A stretch of DNA of 64,000 nucleotides from Ornithinimicrobium sediminis. Its GTDB lineage: Bacteria; Actinomycetota; Actinomycetes; Actinomycetales; Dermatophilaceae. This document shows, in pieces, positions 1 to 10,755 of the stretch; positions within the stretch are counted from its first letter, which is position 1, and each line of letters begins with the position of its first letter. A program made the position numbers and the translations under genes. The notes under the pieces are model-generated. The model was given only the letters and a program-made list of their open reading frames with translations, was not told the origin of the DNA and made no database searches. Location of the stretch: assembly GCF_021272345.1 (NCBI RefSeq), contig NZ_JAJSDQ010000001.1, positions 372,001 to 436,000 on the forward strand, given 5' to 3'.

Positions 1-1403
1 TCCCTCGCTCCGAGGGCGCCACCCAGGACCCGGACACCGGGCTGTGGACCAGTGGCACCTTCGCGACGGCGGCCGAGCGGCTGCCCGCCGTCGCGGCCAT
101 GGGCTTCGACGTCGTCTACCTGACGCCCGTCCACCCCATCGGCCGGGTCAACCGCAAGGGGCGCAACAACACCCTCGGAGCCGGCGAGCACGACCCCGGC
201 TCCCCCTACGCCATCGGCGCCGCCGAGGGCGGCCACGACGCCCTGCACCCCGACCTCGGTGACTTCGACGACTTCGACGCCTTCGTCGCCCGGGCCGAGC
301 AGGAGGGACTGGCGGTGGCCATGGACCTGGCACTGCAGGCGGCACCGGACCATCCGTGGGCGACGGAGCGCCCGGAGCTCTTCACCACCCGCGCGGACGG
401 CACGATCGCCTACGCCGAGAACCCGCCGAAGAAGTACCAGGACATCTACCCGCTCAACTTCGACAACGACCCCGCCGGCTCCTATGCCGAGATGCGCCGG
501 GTCATCCAGGTGTGGATCGACCACGGGGTGACGATCTTCCGGGTGGACAACCCGCACACCAAGCCGGTGGAGTTCTGGCAGTGGCTCATCGCCGACGTCG
601 CGGTCGACCATCCCGAGGTCATCTGGCTCGCCGAGGCCTTCACCAAGCCGGCGATGATGCACACCCTGGCCAAGGCCGGCTTCCAGCAGTCCTACACCTA
701 CTACGCCTGGCGCAACGAGGCCTGGGAGCTGCGGGAGTACGTCGCGGAGCTCGCCGGCGACGCCGCCACCTACATGCGCCCGTCGTTCTGGCCCACCACG
801 CACGACATCCTCACGCCCTACATGCAGTTCGGCGGGCCGACGGCGTTCACGCTGCGTGCTGCCCTCGCCGCGACCCTGGTGCCGACCTACGGGATCTACT
901 CCGGCTACGAGCACTGCGAGCACGTCGCCCGGCCCGGCGCCGAGGAGCAGATCGACAACGAGAAGTACGAGTTCAAGAACCGTCGCTGGGACCTCGACAG
1001 CCCCGACGGCGGCACGGGCCTGGCCCACGGCCGCCCGAACCTCGCGCCGTACCTGACCAAGCTCAACCGCATCCGGCGTGAGCACCCCAGCCTGCACTGG
1101 CTGCGCAACATCACCTTCCACGCCGCGGACGACGAGAACTTCCTGGTGTTCTCCAAGCGAGGCGGCGGGGCCGGTGACGACTCCGAGCACGACACGGTGC
1201 TGGTGATCGCCAACCTCGACCCGCATGCGGTGCGCGAGACGACCATCCACCTGGACATGCCCGCCCTGGGGCTGGACTGGCAGGACGGCTTCGTCGCCCA
1301 GGAGCTCGTCACCGGGCAGCAGTGGCACTGGGGGGAGCACAACTACGTGCGGCTCGGGGTCGGTGTCGAACCGGTCCACATCGTCTCGGTGAGGAGGGTC
1401 TGA
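1..1403 (+). CDS. glgE: alpha-1,4-glucan:maltose-1-phosphate maltosyltransferase (5' end outside window)
   Basis: GH13 enzyme that adds maltosyl units from maltose-1-phosphate to the non-reducing ends of alpha-1,4-glucans in the cytoplasm. The reading frame is open from base 3, so the N-terminal part lies upstream of the window. Visible GH13 signatures are the [15 protein letters not shown] strand, the nucleophile Asp in [11 protein letters not shown] (codon at 546-548), the acid/base Glu in WLAEAFTKP (codon at 633-635), and the GlgE-specific pairing of [15 protein letters not shown] with [10 protein letters not shown]. The C-terminal beta domain ends in [12 protein letters not shown]. It is followed after one base by treS, and with treS, maltokinase and glgB it makes the classical GlgE pathway. 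Function is very secure; only the missing 5' end limits the entry. Confidence 0.95.
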   Translation, partial: PRSEGATQDPDTGLWTSGTFATAAERLPAVAAMGFDVVYLTPVHPIGRVNRKGRNNTLGAGEHDPGSPYAIGAAEGGHDALHPDLGDFDDFDAFVARAEQEGLAVAMDLALQAAPDHPWATERPELFTTRADGTIAYAENPPKKYQDIYPLNFDNDPAGSYAEMRRVIQVWIDHGVTIFRVDNPHTKPVEFWQWLIADVAVDHPEVIWLAEAFTKPAMMHTLAKAGFQQSYTYYAWRNEAWELREYVAELAGDAATYMRPSFWPTTHDILTPYMQFGGPTAFTLRAALAATLVPTYGIYSGYEHCEHVARPGAEEQIDNEKYEFKNRRWDLDSPDGGTGLAHGRPNLAPYLTKLNRIRREHPSLHWLRNITFHAADDENFLVFSKRGGGAGDDSEHDTVLVIANLDPHAVRETTIHLDMPALGLDWQDGFVAQELVTGQQWHWGEHNYVRLGVGVEPVHIVSVRRV

Positions 1404-1404
1404 C

Positions 1405-3129
1405 GTGGTCCGGGGTCTCAACCTGCACCAGCCCGGCCTCAAGCACGACCCCGACTGGTACCGCAAGGCGGTCTTCTACGAGGTCGTCGTGCGGGCCTTC
1501 GACGACTCCACCGGCACCGGCTCGGGCGACTTCACGGGCCTCATCGGCAAGCTCGACTACCTCCAGTGGCTCGGCGTCGACTGCCTCTGGCTCCCCCCGT
1601 TCTACGCCTCCCCGCTGCGCGACGGCGGCTACGACGTGGCCGACTACACCGCCGTGCTCGCCGAGTTCGGCACCCTGCCGGACTTCCAGGAGCTCATCTC
1701 GCAGGCGCACGCCCGCGGCATCCGGCTCATCACCGACCTGGTGATGAACCACACCTCGGACCAGCACCCCTGGTTCCAGGCCTCGCGCAGCGAGCCGGAC
1801 GGGCCCTACGGCGACTTCTACGTGTGGTCCGACACCGACGACCGGTATGCCGACGCGCGCATCATCTTCGTCGACACCGAGGTCTCCAACTGGACCTTCG
1901 ACGCCGTGCGCCGGCAGTTCTTCTGGCACCGCTTCTTCTCCCACCAGCCCGACCTCAACTTCGAGAACCCTGCGGTGCAGGAGGCGATGTTCGACGTCGT
2001 CCGGTTCTGGATGGACATGGGCATCGACGGCTTCCGGCTCGACGCCGTGCCCTACCTCTTCGAGGAGGAGGGGACCAACTGCGAGAACCTGCCGCCGACG
2101 CACGAGTTCCTGGCCCGGCTGCGCGCCATGGTCGACAAGGAGTACCCGGGCCGGGTGCTCCTGGCGGAGGCCAACCAGATGCCGGCGGAGGTGGTGGACT
2201 ACTTCGGCACCGAGGAGGAGCCCGAGTGCCACATGTGCTTCCACTTCCCGGTCATGCCGCGTCTCTACTACGCCCTGCGGGAGGAGAAGGCCGAGCCCAT
2301 CATCACGGTGATGAACGAGACCCCGGAGATCCCGCGCGGCATGCAGTGGGGCACGTTCCTGCGCAACCACGACGAGCTCACGCTGGAGATGGTCTCCACC
2401 GAGGAGCGCTCGGCGATGTACGGCTGGTACGCCCCGGACCCTCGCATGCGGGCCAACATCGGCATCCGGCGGCGGCTGGCACCGCTGCTGGACAACTCCC
2501 GCAGCGAGCTGGAGCTCATCAACGCGCTGCTGCTGTCACTGCCGGGCTCCCCGTGCCTGTACTACGGCGACGAGATCGGGATGGGTGACAACATCTGGCT
2601 CGACGACCGCGACGCGGTGCGCACCCCGATGCAGTGGACGCCCGACCGCAACGCGGGCTTCTCCACGGCCGACCCCGGCAAGCTCTACCTGCCGGTGGTC
2701 TCCTCGCTGGTCTACCACTACAACAACGTCAACGTGGAGGCGCAGATGGCCTCCAGCTCCTCGCTGCTGCACTGGACCCGAGGGATGCTGCAGGTCCGGG
2801 CGGCGCACGAGGTGTTCGGCGTCGGGGAGTTCCACCTGTGCGAGGCCGACAACGACGCCGTGCTCGCCTTCGTGCGCATCCTGCCGGTGGACGACAACCA
2901 GCAGCGCCACGGCTTCCCCGCGGTGCTGTGCGTCAACAACCTGTCCTCCCGGCCGCAGGCCGCCCGCATCTCCCTGCCCCCGCGCCTGCACGGCGCCCTG
3001 GCCAACGACCTGTTCGGCGGAGTCGGCTTCCCCGACGTCGAGGAGCACGGCACGATCCTGCTCACGATGGGGTCGCGCGACTTCTACTGGCTGGGACTGA
3101 CCCCCGACGAGGAGGCTGCCGGTGAGTGA
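1405..3129 (+). CDS. treS: trehalose synthase (maltose alpha-D-glucosyltransferase)
   Basis: GH13 isomerase interconverting trehalose and maltose; here it would feed maltose to the fused maltokinase. The 574-residue protein has the usual family length without a fused kinase. Active-site residues are Asp213 ([10 protein letters not shown], nucleophile), Glu255 ([11 protein letters not shown], acid/base) and His322-Asp323 ([12 protein letters not shown]). The GTG start at 1405 lies one base after the glgE stop and follows GAGGAGGG, so translation is probably coupled. The end overlaps the next gene by 8 bases. The C-terminal part (after about residue 470) is the usual beta-sandwich domain. Confidence 0.96.
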   Translation: MVRGLNLHQPGLKHDPDWYRKAVFYEVVVRAFDDSTGTGSGDFTGLIGKLDYLQWLGVDCLWLPPFYASPLRDGGYDVADYTAVLAEFGTLPDFQELISQAHARGIRLITDLVMNHTSDQHPWFQASRSEPDGPYGDFYVWSDTDDRYADARIIFVDTEVSNWTFDAVRRQFFWHRFFSHQPDLNFENPAVQEAMFDVVRFWMDMGIDGFRLDAVPYLFEEEGTNCENLPPTHEFLARLRAMVDKEYPGRVLLAEANQMPAEVVDYFGTEEEPECHMCFHFPVMPRLYYALREEKAEPIITVMNETPEIPRGMQWGTFLRNHDELTLEMVSTEERSAMYGWYAPDPRMRANIGIRRRLAPLLDNSRSELELINALLLSLPGSPCLYYGDEIGMGDNIWLDDRDAVRTPMQWTPDRNAGFSTADPGKLYLPVVSSLVYHYNNVNVEAQMASSSSLLHWTRGMLQVRAAHEVFGVGEFHLCEADNDAVLAFVRILPVDDNQQRHGFPAVLCVNNLSSRPQAARISLPPRLHGALANDLFGGVGFPDVEEHGTILLTMGSRDFYWLGLTPDEEAAGE

Positions 3130-6100
3130 CCACCTGCAGGACCTGATCCCCCACCTGACCACGTGGATGGCCAGCCGGCGCTGGTATGCCGGCAAGGGGC
3201 GGACCCCGCGCCTGCGCCACCTGGGCGCCGTGTCCTGGCCGGCGCCCGGCGGGGCGGGTGAGCACGTGCTGGTGCGCACCCATCTGGTGTGCGACGACTC
3301 CGGCTCGGCGCCGGTGGTCTACCAGGTGCCGCTGACCTACCGCCGTGACCCGGAGCCGGCGCTGCATGCCGCGCTCGTCACCACGGTCGGTGAGCACCAC
3401 GTCTACGACGCCTGCCACGACCGCGCCTACGTGCAGGCCCTGCTGGACCTCGTCCAGTCCGGCAGCACGGTCGGGTCGGGCAGCGACGCGTCGGCGATGG
3501 GCCACCCGGTGGACCCCACGGCGCCGCGGCCGGTGGTCGCGCGCTCCGCGGTGCTGACCGGTGAGCAGTCGAACACCTCGGTCATCGTGGACCTCGTCAG
3601 ACCGGCCGACCGGGAGGTGCCCGGCCAGGTCACCAGCGCCCCGCTCATCGTGAAGGTCTTCCGCGTGCTGCAGGAGGGCGACAACCCCGACGTCGCAGTG
3701 CAGAGCGCACTCGCGGAGGCCGGCTCCACCCTCGTGCCGCGACCGACCGGGTATGTCGCGGGCACCTGGACCTCCCCCGGCGGCGGTCAGGCGCACGGGC
3801 ACCTGGCCTTCGCCCAGGAGTTCCTGCCCGGAGTGCAGGACGCCTGGCGCACTGCGCTGGTGGCTGCCCAGGCCGACGAGGACTTCACCGAGCGCGCGCA
3901 CGCTCTCGGGCTCGCGACCGCGCAGGTCCACGGCACCCTGCGAGAGGCCCTCGGCACGGAGCCGGTCACCGACGCCCACCGCGACTCCCTCGTCGGCCAG
4001 TGGCACACCCGCTGCGACACCGCCCTCGAGGAGGTCCCCGAGCTGGTCGGCCACCGTGCCGCCGTCGACCAGGTCTACCGGGCTGCGGCGAGCGGGCCCT
4101 GGCCCGACCTGCAGCGCATCCACGGCGACTACCACCTCGGCCAGGTGCTGGACGTGCCCGGTCGCGGCTGGGTCCTGGTCGACTTCGAGGGCGAGCCGCT
4201 GCGCTCCCTCGCCGAGCGCTCCGCTCCCGACCTGGCGCTGCGCGACGTGGCCGGGATGCTGCGCTCCTTCGACTACGCAGCCGGCTCGGTGGACCAGGAG
4301 CACGACCTGGACCGCCTCGACTGGGCCAACGCCGCCCGGGCCGCCTTCCTCGCCGGCTACGCACAGGGCGACGGCAGGGACCCGCGCGAGCTCGGGGCCC
4401 TGCTCGACGCCCTGGAGCTCGACAAGGCGCTCTACGAGGTCGTCTACGAGTCCCGCAACCGCCCCTCCTGGGTCGGCATCCCGGTCTCGGCCATTACCCG
4501 GCTGCTCCAGCGCCGTGACCACAGCACCTCCGACCCTGCCCCATCGACGGAAGAGACCACGGTGAGCGACCCGAAGACCCCCCAGGCCAAGCCCTTGCAC
4601 GGCCACGAGGTGGAGCTCCTGCTCCGCGGCCAGCACAGCAACCCGCACGGGCTGCTCGGCGCCCATCCCCATGACGGCGGGCTCACGGTGCGCGTGCTGC
4701 GCCCGCTGGCATCCAAGGTCGACCTCGTGCTTCCCGGCGAGCGACGCGTGCAGACGGAGCACGAGACGCACGGTGTCTGGACCGCGGTGCTGCCCACCGA
4801 CCAGGTCAGCGACTACCGGGTGGAGACCACCTGGGGTGACGGTGTCGCCCACCTGCAGGACGACCCCTACCGTTTCCTGCCCACCCTGGGCGAGATCGAC
4901 CAGCACCTCATCAACGAGGGCCGCCACGAGCAGCTCTGGACCGTGCTCGGGGCCCACGTGCGGAGCTACGACGGCCCCCTGGGCCACGTCGTGGGCACCT
5001 CGTTCGCGGTATGGGCCCCGAACGCCCAGGGGGTCAACCTCGTCGGTGACTTCAACCACTGGGACAACGCGTCCCACCCCATGCGCATGCTGGGCTCCTC
5101 GGGCATCTGGGAGCTCTTCGTCCCGGACACCGGCGCCGGCACCCGCTACAAGTACGACATCACCGGCCCGGACGGGCACCGGCGGATGAAGGCCGACCCG
5201 ATGGCCCGGGCCACCGAGGTGCCGCCGTCCTCCGCCTCCATCGTGACCGAGGCCACCCACGTCTGGGGTGACGACGCCTGGGTGGAGCAGCGCGACGCGA
5301 CCTCTGCGATCTCCGCCCCGATGAGCGTCTACGAGGTGCACCTCGCCTCCTGGCGTCAGGGCCTGTCCTACCGTGAGCTGGCCGACCAGCTCGTCGACTA
5401 CGTGACCGAGCTGGGCTTCACGCACGTCGAGCTCATGCCGGTCATGCAGCATCCCTACGGCCCGAGCTGGGGCTACCACGTCACCGGCTACTACGCGGCA
5501 GACGCCCGGTTCGGCAGCCCCGAGGACCTCAAGTTCCTCATCGACCGGCTCCACCAGGCCGGGGTCGGCGTCATCCTCGACTGGGTCCCCGGTCACTTCG
5601 CCACCGACCCCTGGGCGCTGGGCCGGTTCGACGGCACCCCGATCTACGAGCACCCGGACCCGCGCAAGGGCTGGCACACCGAGTGGGGCTCCTACGTCTT
5701 CGACTTCGGGCGGCCGCAGGTGCGCAACTTCCTGGTCGCCAACGCGCTGTTCTGGCTGGAGGAGTTCCACGCCGACGGGCTGCGGGTCGACGGCGTGGCC
5801 TCGATGCTGTACCTCGACTACTCGCGCGAGGAGGGGCAGTGGATCCCCAACCGGTACGGCGGGCGGGAGAACCTCGAGGCGGTGGAGGTGCTCCAGGAGA
5901 CCAACGCGACGGCATACCGTCGCCACCCCGGGGCGGTCATCATCGCCGAGGAGTCGACCTCCTGGCCCGGCGTCACCAAGCCCACCGACCAGAACGGCCT
6001 GGGGTTCGGCTTCAAGTGGAACATGGGCTGGATGAACGACTCGCTCGACTACATCGCACGCGAGCCGATCCACCGGCAGTACCACCACCACCAGATGACG

Positions 6101-6799
6101 TTCGCGATGATGTACGCGTTCTCCGAGAACTACGTGCTGCCGATCAGTCACGACGAGGTCGTGCACGGCAAGGGCTCGCTGCTGCGCAAGATGCCCGGTG
6201 ACCGGTGGCAGCAGCTGGCCAACCTGCGGGCCTACCTGGCCTTCATGTGGGCCCACCCCGGCAAGCAGCTGCTGTTCATGGGCTCGGAGTTCGGGCAGGA
6301 GACGGAGTGGGCCGACGGGCGCAGCCTGGACTGGTGGCTGCTCAACCAGCCGGCCCACCTGGGGATCGCGCACATGGTCCGCGACCTCAACGCGGCCTAC
6401 CGTGCCCACCCCGCCCTCTGGCAGCTCGACAGCGACGCCTCCGGGTTCCAGTGGCTCGACGCCGACGACGCCCAGGGCAACACCTACTCGTTCGTGCGCT
6501 ACGGCTCTCCCGACGACGACGGCGAGCGCCCGATGCTCGTCGCGCTGACCAACTTCGGTGGCGCTCCCCGCGACGTGCGGGTCGGGCTGCCCCGCGGGGG
6601 CCGCTGGCGCGAGGTGCTCAACACCGACGCCCACTCGTACGGCGGCTCCGGCGTCGGCAACCTGGGTGTGGTGACGGCGAGCGACGAGCCGCACCAGGGC
6701 CAGCCGCACTCGGCCACGCTGGTGGTCCCCCCGCTGGGTGCCGTCTGGCTCGCGCCCGAGAACGGCGACGCCGCCCGTGTGGGCGACAAGGAGGCGTGA
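3122..6799 (+). CDS. pep2-glgB: maltokinase - 1,4-alpha-glucan branching enzyme fusion
   Basis: Two normally separate enzymes lie in one uninterrupted 1225-residue frame. Residues 1 to about 465 are an actinobacterial maltokinase (maltose + ATP to maltose-1-phosphate): N-terminal cap [16 protein letters not shown], catalytic Asp336 in IHGDYHLGQ and metal-binding Asp354 in LVDFEGEP. After a Ser/Thr/Pro/Glu-rich linker (466-482) a complete branching enzyme follows: N-terminal CBM48-like domains, GH13 nucleophile Asp890 ([11 protein letters not shown]), acid/base Glu943 ([11 protein letters not shown]) and [12 protein letters not shown]. Start GTG 3122 overlaps the treS end by 8 bases, and the stop overlaps the pgm start codon. 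An in-frame GTG at 4562 behind a Shine-Dalgarno-like GGAAGAG could start free GlgB (745 residues, full length for the family). The fusion could in principle hide a sequencing error, but no frameshift is needed to explain it. Confidence 0.93.
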   Translation: MSDHLQDLIPHLTTWMASRRWYAGKGRTPRLRHLGAVSWPAPGGAGEHVLVRTHLVCDDSGSAPVVYQVPLTYRRDPEPALHAALVTTVGEHHVYDACHDRAYVQALLDLVQSGSTVGSGSDASAMGHPVDPTAPRPVVARSAVLTGEQSNTSVIVDLVRPADREVPGQVTSAPLIVKVFRVLQEGDNPDVAVQSALAEAGSTLVPRPTGYVAGTWTSPGGGQAHGHLAFAQEFLPGVQDAWRTALVAAQADEDFTERAHALGLATAQVHGTLREALGTEPVTDAHRDSLVGQWHTRCDTALEEVPELVGHRAAVDQVYRAAASGPWPDLQRIHGDYHLGQVLDVPGRGWVLVDFEGEPLRSLAERSAPDLALRDVAGMLRSFDYAAGSVDQEHDLDRLDWANAARAAFLAGYAQGDGRDPRELGALLDALELDKALYEVVYESRNRPSWVGIPVSAITRLLQRRDHSTSDPAPSTEETTVSDPKTPQAKPLHGHEVELLLRGQHSNPHGLLGAHPHDGGLTVRVLRPLASKVDLVLPGERRVQTEHETHGVWTAVLPTDQVSDYRVETTWGDGVAHLQDDPYRFLPTLGEIDQHLINEGRHEQLWTVLGAHVRSYDGPLGHVVGTSFAVWAPNAQGVNLVGDFNHWDNASHPMRMLGSSGIWELFVPDTGAGTRYKYDITGPDGHRRMKADPMARATEVPPSSASIVTEATHVWGDDAWVEQRDATSAISAPMSVYEVHLASWRQGLSYRELADQLVDYVTELGFTHVELMPVMQHPYGPSWGYHVTGYYAADARFGSPEDLKFLIDRLHQAGVGVILDWVPGHFATDPWALGRFDGTPIYEHPDPRKGWHTEWGSYVFDFGRPQVRNFLVANALFWLEEFHADGLRVDGVASMLYLDYSREEGQWIPNRYGGRENLEAVEVLQETNATAYRRHPGAVIIAEESTSWPGVTKPTDQNGLGFGFKWNMGWMNDSLDYIAREPIHRQYHHHQMTFAMMYAFSENYVLPISHDEVVHGKGSLLRKMPGDRWQQLANLRAYLAFMWAHPGKQLLFMGSEFGQETEWADGRSLDWWLLNQPAHLGIAHMVRDLNAAYRAHPALWQLDSDASGFQWLDADDAQGNTYSFVRYGSPDDDGERPMLVALTNFGGAPRDVRVGLPRGGRWREVLNTDAHSYGGSGVGNLGVVTASDEPHQGQPHSATLVVPPLGAVWLAPENGDAARVGDKEA
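4549..4564 (+). promoter_or_regulatory. possible internal ribosome binding site and GTG start for free GlgB
   Basis: GGAAGAG at 4549-4555 lies 6 bases before an in-frame GTG (4562-4564) exactly at the junction between the maltokinase domain and the branching-enzyme domain. The protein from this codon would begin [21 protein letters not shown], like a stand-alone GlgB. This suggests that both a fused and a free GlgB may be made, or that the two genes recently lost the stop codon between them. Inference from sequence only. Confidence 0.4.
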
Positions 6800-8442
6800 T
6801 GGCACTGCACGAGCGGGCCGGGCAGCCCGCCCGCACCGAGGACCTGGTCGACGTCGCCCACCTGGTGACGGCCTACTACACGACCTCCCCGGACCCGGAC
6901 GACGTCGACCAGCAGGTCGCCTTCGGCACCTCCGGGCACCGGGGCAGCGCCTTGGACGGGGCCTTCAACGAGGCCCACATCCTGGCGACGACGCAGGCGA
7001 TCTGTGACTACCGCGCCGGGCAGGGCATCGCCGGGCCGCTGTTCATCGGTCGTGACACCCATGCGCTGTCCGAGCCCGCGTGGGCCACCGCGCTCGAGGT
7101 GCTCGCCGCCAACGACGTCACGGTCCTGGTCGACGCGGGCGACGGCTACACGCCCACCCCGTCGGTCTCGCGCGCCATCCTGGCGGCCAACGAGACCCGC
7201 TCGGGGTCGTCCGTGGCCGACGGCATCGTCGTGACCCCGTCGCACAACCCGCCCCGGGACGGAGGGTTCAAGTACAACCCGCCCAACGGCGGTCCCGCCG
7301 ACACGGACGCGACCGGCTGGGTCGCCGACCGCGCCAACGCGCTGCTGCGCGCAGGCCTCGACGGTGTCCGCCGCGTTCCCTTCGCCCGTGCCCGCGCGGC
7401 CGCGCAGTCCTACGACTTCATGGGTGACTACGTGGCGGCGCTGCCCCGGGTGCTCGACCTCGACGTGGTCCGGGAGGCGGGTGTGCGCATCGGCGCCGAC
7501 CCGCTCGGCGGTGCCGTCGTCGACTACTGGCAGGCCATCGCGGACACCCACCGGCTGGACCTCACCGTCGTCAACCCCGTCGTGGACCCCACCTGGCGGT
7601 TCATGACGCTGGACGGCGACGGCAAGATCCGGATGGACTGCTCGTCGGCCCACGCGATGGCCTCCCTGATCGGGGCGAAGGACGACTACCAGATCAGCAC
7701 CGGCAACGACCCGGACGGTGACCGGCACGGGATCGTCACGCCCGACGGGGGCCTGATGAACCCCAACCACTACCTCGCGGTGGCGATCGAGTACCTCTAC
7801 GGCGGCGGGCGCCCGGACTGGTCGTCGGAGATGGCGGTCGGCAAGACGCTGGTCTCCTCGGCCATGATCGACCGGGTCGCGGAGGGCCTGGGACGTCGGC
7901 TGCTCGAGGTGCCCGTGGGCTTCAAGTACTTCGTGCCCGGCCTGCTCGAGGGCAGCATCGGGTTCGGCGGCGAGGAGTCCGCCGGGGCCTCGTTCCTGTG
8001 CCGCGACGGGGCCGTGTGGACCACGGACAAGGACGGCATCATCCTCGCCCTGCTGGCCTCGGAGATCCTGGCTGCGACCGGTGACAGCCCGTCGCAGCGG
8101 TACGCCACCCTCACCGAGCGCTACGGCACTCCCGCCTACGCGCGGATCGACGCCCCGGCCGACCGCGCGGCCAAGGCGCGTCTCAAGGCGCTCTCCCCCG
8201 AGTCGGTCACGGCGACCGAGGTGGCCGGCGAGACCATCACCGCCATCCTCACGGAGGCACCCGGCAACGGTGCCGCCATCGGTGGCCTCAAGGTGCAGAC
8301 GGAGAACGCGTGGTTCGCCGCCCGTCCCTCCGGCACGGAGGACGTGTACAAGATCTACGCCGAGTCCTTCCGTGGGCCGGAGCACCTGGCCCAGGTGCAG
8401 CAGGACGCACAGCAGGTCGTCGACGCCGCACTGGCGGGCTGA
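6799..8442 (+). CDS. pgm: phosphoglucomutase (alpha-D-glucose-phosphate specific)
   Basis: Interconverts glucose-1-phosphate and glucose-6-phosphate, linking the alpha-glucan genes upstream with central metabolism. The chosen ATG at 6799 shares its A with the branching-enzyme stop codon (TGATG) and follows AAGGAGG, giving 547 residues, the family length. Hallmarks: [10 protein letters not shown] at the N-terminus, phosphoserine Ser148 in [11 protein letters not shown], metal-binding loop [10 protein letters not shown], sugar loop GGEESAG and phosphate-binding [10 protein letters not shown] near the end. The frame stays open upstream to 6205, but that part is antisense-like coding shadow of the branching enzyme. 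Confidence 0.96.
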   Translation: MALHERAGQPARTEDLVDVAHLVTAYYTTSPDPDDVDQQVAFGTSGHRGSALDGAFNEAHILATTQAICDYRAGQGIAGPLFIGRDTHALSEPAWATALEVLAANDVTVLVDAGDGYTPTPSVSRAILAANETRSGSSVADGIVVTPSHNPPRDGGFKYNPPNGGPADTDATGWVADRANALLRAGLDGVRRVPFARARAAAQSYDFMGDYVAALPRVLDLDVVREAGVRIGADPLGGAVVDYWQAIADTHRLDLTVVNPVVDPTWRFMTLDGDGKIRMDCSSAHAMASLIGAKDDYQISTGNDPDGDRHGIVTPDGGLMNPNHYLAVAIEYLYGGGRPDWSSEMAVGKTLVSSAMIDRVAEGLGRRLLEVPVGFKYFVPGLLEGSIGFGGEESAGASFLCRDGAVWTTDKDGIILALLASEILAATGDSPSQRYATLTERYGTPAYARIDAPADRAAKARLKALSPESVTATEVAGETITAILTEAPGNGAAIGGLKVQTENAWFAARPSGTEDVYKIYAESFRGPEHLAQVQQDAQQVVDAALAG

Positions 8443-8453
8443 CCCCGGGTGAG

Positions 8454-8496
8454 CAGCGCAGAGCCCGGCCGGTCGACCCGGCCGGGCTCTGCGCTG
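8454..8496. terminator. strong hairpin between convergent pgm and ybbN
   Basis: A perfect 19-bp inverted repeat (8454-8472 with 8478-8496) with a 5-base loop lies between the two convergent stops. There is no T tract on either side, as is common for GC-rich actinobacteria. Its position suits a bidirectional terminator. Confidence 0.75.
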
Positions 8497-8515
8497 CGGT
8501 CTGCGGCGGTGCGGC

Positions 8516-9508
8516 TCAGAAGAGGGCGGCCGTGAGCGAGCGCCGTGCTGCGGCCACCCGCGGGTCCTGGGCGCCGATGACCTCGAACAGCTCGAGGAGG
8601 TGCTCGCGGGCCTGGTTGCGCTCGTCCCCGGAGGTGACCCGGACGGTGTCGACGAGGCGCAGGAAGGCGTCCTCCACGTGCCCTCCGACCAGCTCCAGGT
8701 CGGCGGCCGCGACCTGCGCCGCCACGTCGGAGGGACGCTCGGCGGCAGCCTGACGGGTGGCGTCGACGTCCAGGTCCTGGGTGCGCCGCAGCAGCCGGAC
8801 CTGGCCGAGACCCAGACGTGCCTCGTCGTCCCCGGGGTCGGCCTGCAGCGCCTGCTCGTATGCCGTCGCAGCCCCGTCGAGGTCACCCGCCTCGATGGCG
8901 TCGTAGGCCTGCTGGTGCAGCGGTGACAGTGGGGCGTCCTCCTCGTCCTGGGCGGGCTCCTGCGAGGGCACCTCGCCGACGTCGGCCCGCCCGGTGACCC
9001 CGTTGGCCACGGCCGCCTCGAGGAACTTGTCGAAGAGGGGCCGCAGCTGGGAGGTGTCCTGGACACCCAGGTAGAACGGCATCGGCTGGCCCTGCAGCAG
9101 GCCCAGCACGATGGGCAGGGCGTCGACCTGGCCGAAGGTCTGCTGCAGCACCGGGGTCAGCGCCTGCACGATCCCCGGGTTGGCGCTGAGCTCCACGCCG
9201 ACCACGACGAACCGTCCCTCGTACTCGCGCGACAGCTGCGCGAGCGCCTGGGCGTGCTGCACCGACTCGGGCACCTGCGGTGTCCACAGCACCAGCACGG
9301 TCGGCACGGTCATGCTGCCGTTGACCACGGACTCGAAGGTCGCGTCGTCCGCCTGCCGCAGAGCGGGGTCCCCGGAGGCGGAGGAGGCCTCGCCGGGGGT
9401 GCTCCCCGGTGCGGCCGGAGCCTGACCGGGTCTCTTGCCGAGGCCTGAGAGGTCGACGGCGCCCCGGAGGGCAGCGGCACTGAAGGGTTGCTGAGTCATG
9501 GGGACCAT
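8516..9508 (-). CDS. ybbN: YbbN-like thioredoxin-fold/TPR protein (predicted co-chaperone)
   Basis: A 330-residue cytoplasmic protein. Residues about 50-165 form a thioredoxin fold (VPTVLVLWTPQVPESVQ, cis-Pro in VDALPIVLGLL); residues about 190-330 are TPR helices (DLDGAATAYEQALQADPGDDEARLGLGQV). The thioredoxin CXXC position is TPQVPES and the protein has no cysteine, so it cannot act as a dithiol oxidoreductase; family members such as E. coli CnoX/YbbN act as holdases/co-chaperones, which is the likely role here. Two ATGs are possible (9508 and 9499); GAGG stands just before the first. A Pro/Ala/Gly-rich stretch precedes the fold. Single gene, convergent to pgm. Confidence 0.8.
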   Translation of the reverse strand: MVPMTQQPFSAAALRGAVDLSGLGKRPGQAPAAPGSTPGEASSASGDPALRQADDATFESVVNGSMTVPTVLVLWTPQVPESVQHAQALAQLSREYEGRFVVVGVELSANPGIVQALTPVLQQTFGQVDALPIVLGLLQGQPMPFYLGVQDTSQLRPLFDKFLEAAVANGVTGRADVGEVPSQEPAQDEEDAPLSPLHQQAYDAIEAGDLDGAATAYEQALQADPGDDEARLGLGQVRLLRRTQDLDVDATRQAAAERPSDVAAQVAAADLELVGGHVEDAFLRLVDTVRVTSGDERNQAREHLLELFEVIGAQDPRVAAARRSLTAALF

Positions 9509-9544
9509 TGTCCTCGATCCCGCGCGGAGCGGGGACCAGGGGGC

Positions 9545-10666
9545 TCAGCTGCCGGAGGCTCCGACGATCTGCTCGCGCGCCGCGATCATCTCCGGCGAGC
9601 CGTCCTCGGCCGGCAGGTGCATCGCGACGAACACGAGGGTGTCCAGCGTGGCGCTGTCGGTGATCGATGAGTCGTCGGCGAAGGCGGTGAAGGTGTCCGG
9701 CGGGATGAGCCGGCTGCCGCTGCGGACGTTGAAGACGCTCTCGCGCTCGAGCACGCCGAACGTGATGCCGGAGCCGTCCTCCTGGTAGATCGTGTAGGTG
9801 TTGCCGCCGCTCACCCGGTTGCGCTCGAGGAAGGACGCCTGCGCGGAGACCGCTCCGGCCTGCTCGCTGGCGTTCTGCCGCACCTGGGGCGCGTAGCCGT
9901 TGGTGCGCACGTCAGGAGCACCGCTCGGCGGGTAGTCGATGTAGTCCGCCAGGTCGTTGAGCGCGGTGCCGGGCGTGGTGACGAAGTCGCCCCCGCCCTC
10001 GCGCACGACCGGCGATCCGATGCTGCGCCGGTCGAAGGTGCCCACCTCGGTGCCGGGGAGCATGGGCGCCGACCAGATGATGCGGTAGTTGTCGATGTCG
10101 GCCGGCTTGGCGATGAGGTGCAGCTCGGGCAGACCGTCCTCGGGCACGGTCTGCACCACGATGAGCGTCGGCGCCTCGTCGTCGGACCGGCTGACGGCCA
10201 GCACGTTCGGCTCGGGCAGGTCGTCCGGGTCGACCTCCTCGGGCTCCCCGGTCACGCCCTCGAGCCGGTCGGCCGCGACGGCGGCCTGACGAGCAGGGCC
10301 GCGGTAGGCGGAGTTGATCGCCGTCGTGAGCTCGTCACCGTCGGCCTGGGTGGCCTCGGCGGCGCGCGTGAGCAGCTCTGCTGCCAGCCGCTCGGCCGAC
10401 TCGATGCTCACCGCACCCTCACCGGCGGGCTCGGCGGTGATGGTGGCGTCAGCGGCGGGGGCGCTCGTCTCGGAGGTGTCGTCGGCCGTGCTGCCGGCAG
10501 CGTCCGACGTGCTCTCGGCGGCGTCGGACGTGCCGGCCGCGACGTCGCTGGTGGAGGTGGCGCCGTCCGCGGAGGTGGTGTCGGCGGAGTCGTCGGCGTC
10601 GCTGCAGGCAGCGAGGATCAGCACGGAGGAGAGGGTCGCTGCCGCGACCAGGCGGGGGGACTTCAT
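9545..10666 (-). CDS. predicted lipoprotein, function unknown
   Basis: A 373-residue exported protein with a clear lipobox: charged N-terminus MKSPR, hydrophobic segment and LAAC with the lipidated Cys at residue 21. A low-complexity Asp/Ser/Thr/Ala linker (about 22-95) follows, then a globular domain of about 270 residues that I do not recognise confidently (IDNYRIIWSAPMLPG, YTIYQEDGSGITFGVLERE). It likely sits on the outer face of the cytoplasmic membrane. The ATG at 10666 lies 6 bases after a TACCAT hexamer inside a palindrome, so the message is probably leaderless and regulated at the promoter. No partner genes suggest a function. Confidence 0.8.
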   Translation of the reverse strand: MKSPRLVAAATLSSVLILAACSDADDSADTTSADGATSTSDVAAGTSDAAESTSDAAGSTADDTSETSAPAADATITAEPAGEGAVSIESAERLAAELLTRAAEATQADGDELTTAINSAYRGPARQAAVAADRLEGVTGEPEEVDPDDLPEPNVLAVSRSDDEAPTLIVVQTVPEDGLPELHLIAKPADIDNYRIIWSAPMLPGTEVGTFDRRSIGSPVVREGGGDFVTTPGTALNDLADYIDYPPSGAPDVRTNGYAPQVRQNASEQAGAVSAQASFLERNRVSGGNTYTIYQEDGSGITFGVLERESVFNVRSGSRLIPPDTFTAFADDSSITDSATLDTLVFVAMHLPAEDGSPEMIAAREQIVGASGS

Positions 10667-10667
10667 A

Positions 10668-10686
10668 ACGAAATGGTAACTTTCGT
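10668..10686 (-). promoter_or_regulatory. lipoprotein gene promoter with overlapping palindrome
   Basis: On the minus strand TACCAT (10678-10673) ends 6 bases before the ATG at 10666, the spacing expected for a leaderless message. The hexamer lies inside the inverted repeat ACGAAA-N7-TTTCGT (10668-10673 and 10681-10686), which would place a bound repressor directly on the -10 region. The stretch is AT-rich compared with its surroundings. Confidence 0.45.
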
Positions 10687-10755
10687 GGTCGCACGTTGGG
10701 AAATTCGGCGGACGAGACGCTCGTCACCCCCCGCAGCCGAGGACAGCGCACCTGG

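Noticed and set aside
6205-6798. Upstream extension of the pgm frame
   Set aside because: Overlaps the branching-enzyme coding end; the conserved phosphoglucomutase N-terminus begins at 6799 behind a good ribosome binding site.
3062-6805. Open frame of 1247 codons on the minus strand opposite the maltokinase-glgB gene
   Set aside because: Strict shadow of the plus-strand gene: GC-rich third codon positions remove stops on the other strand, and its translation is Val/Gly/Arg/His-rich without any motif.
8454-8496. The 19-bp inverted repeat considered as a transposon end or attachment site
   Set aside because: Single copy, between convergent housekeeping genes, no transposase or target duplication; a terminator explains it.
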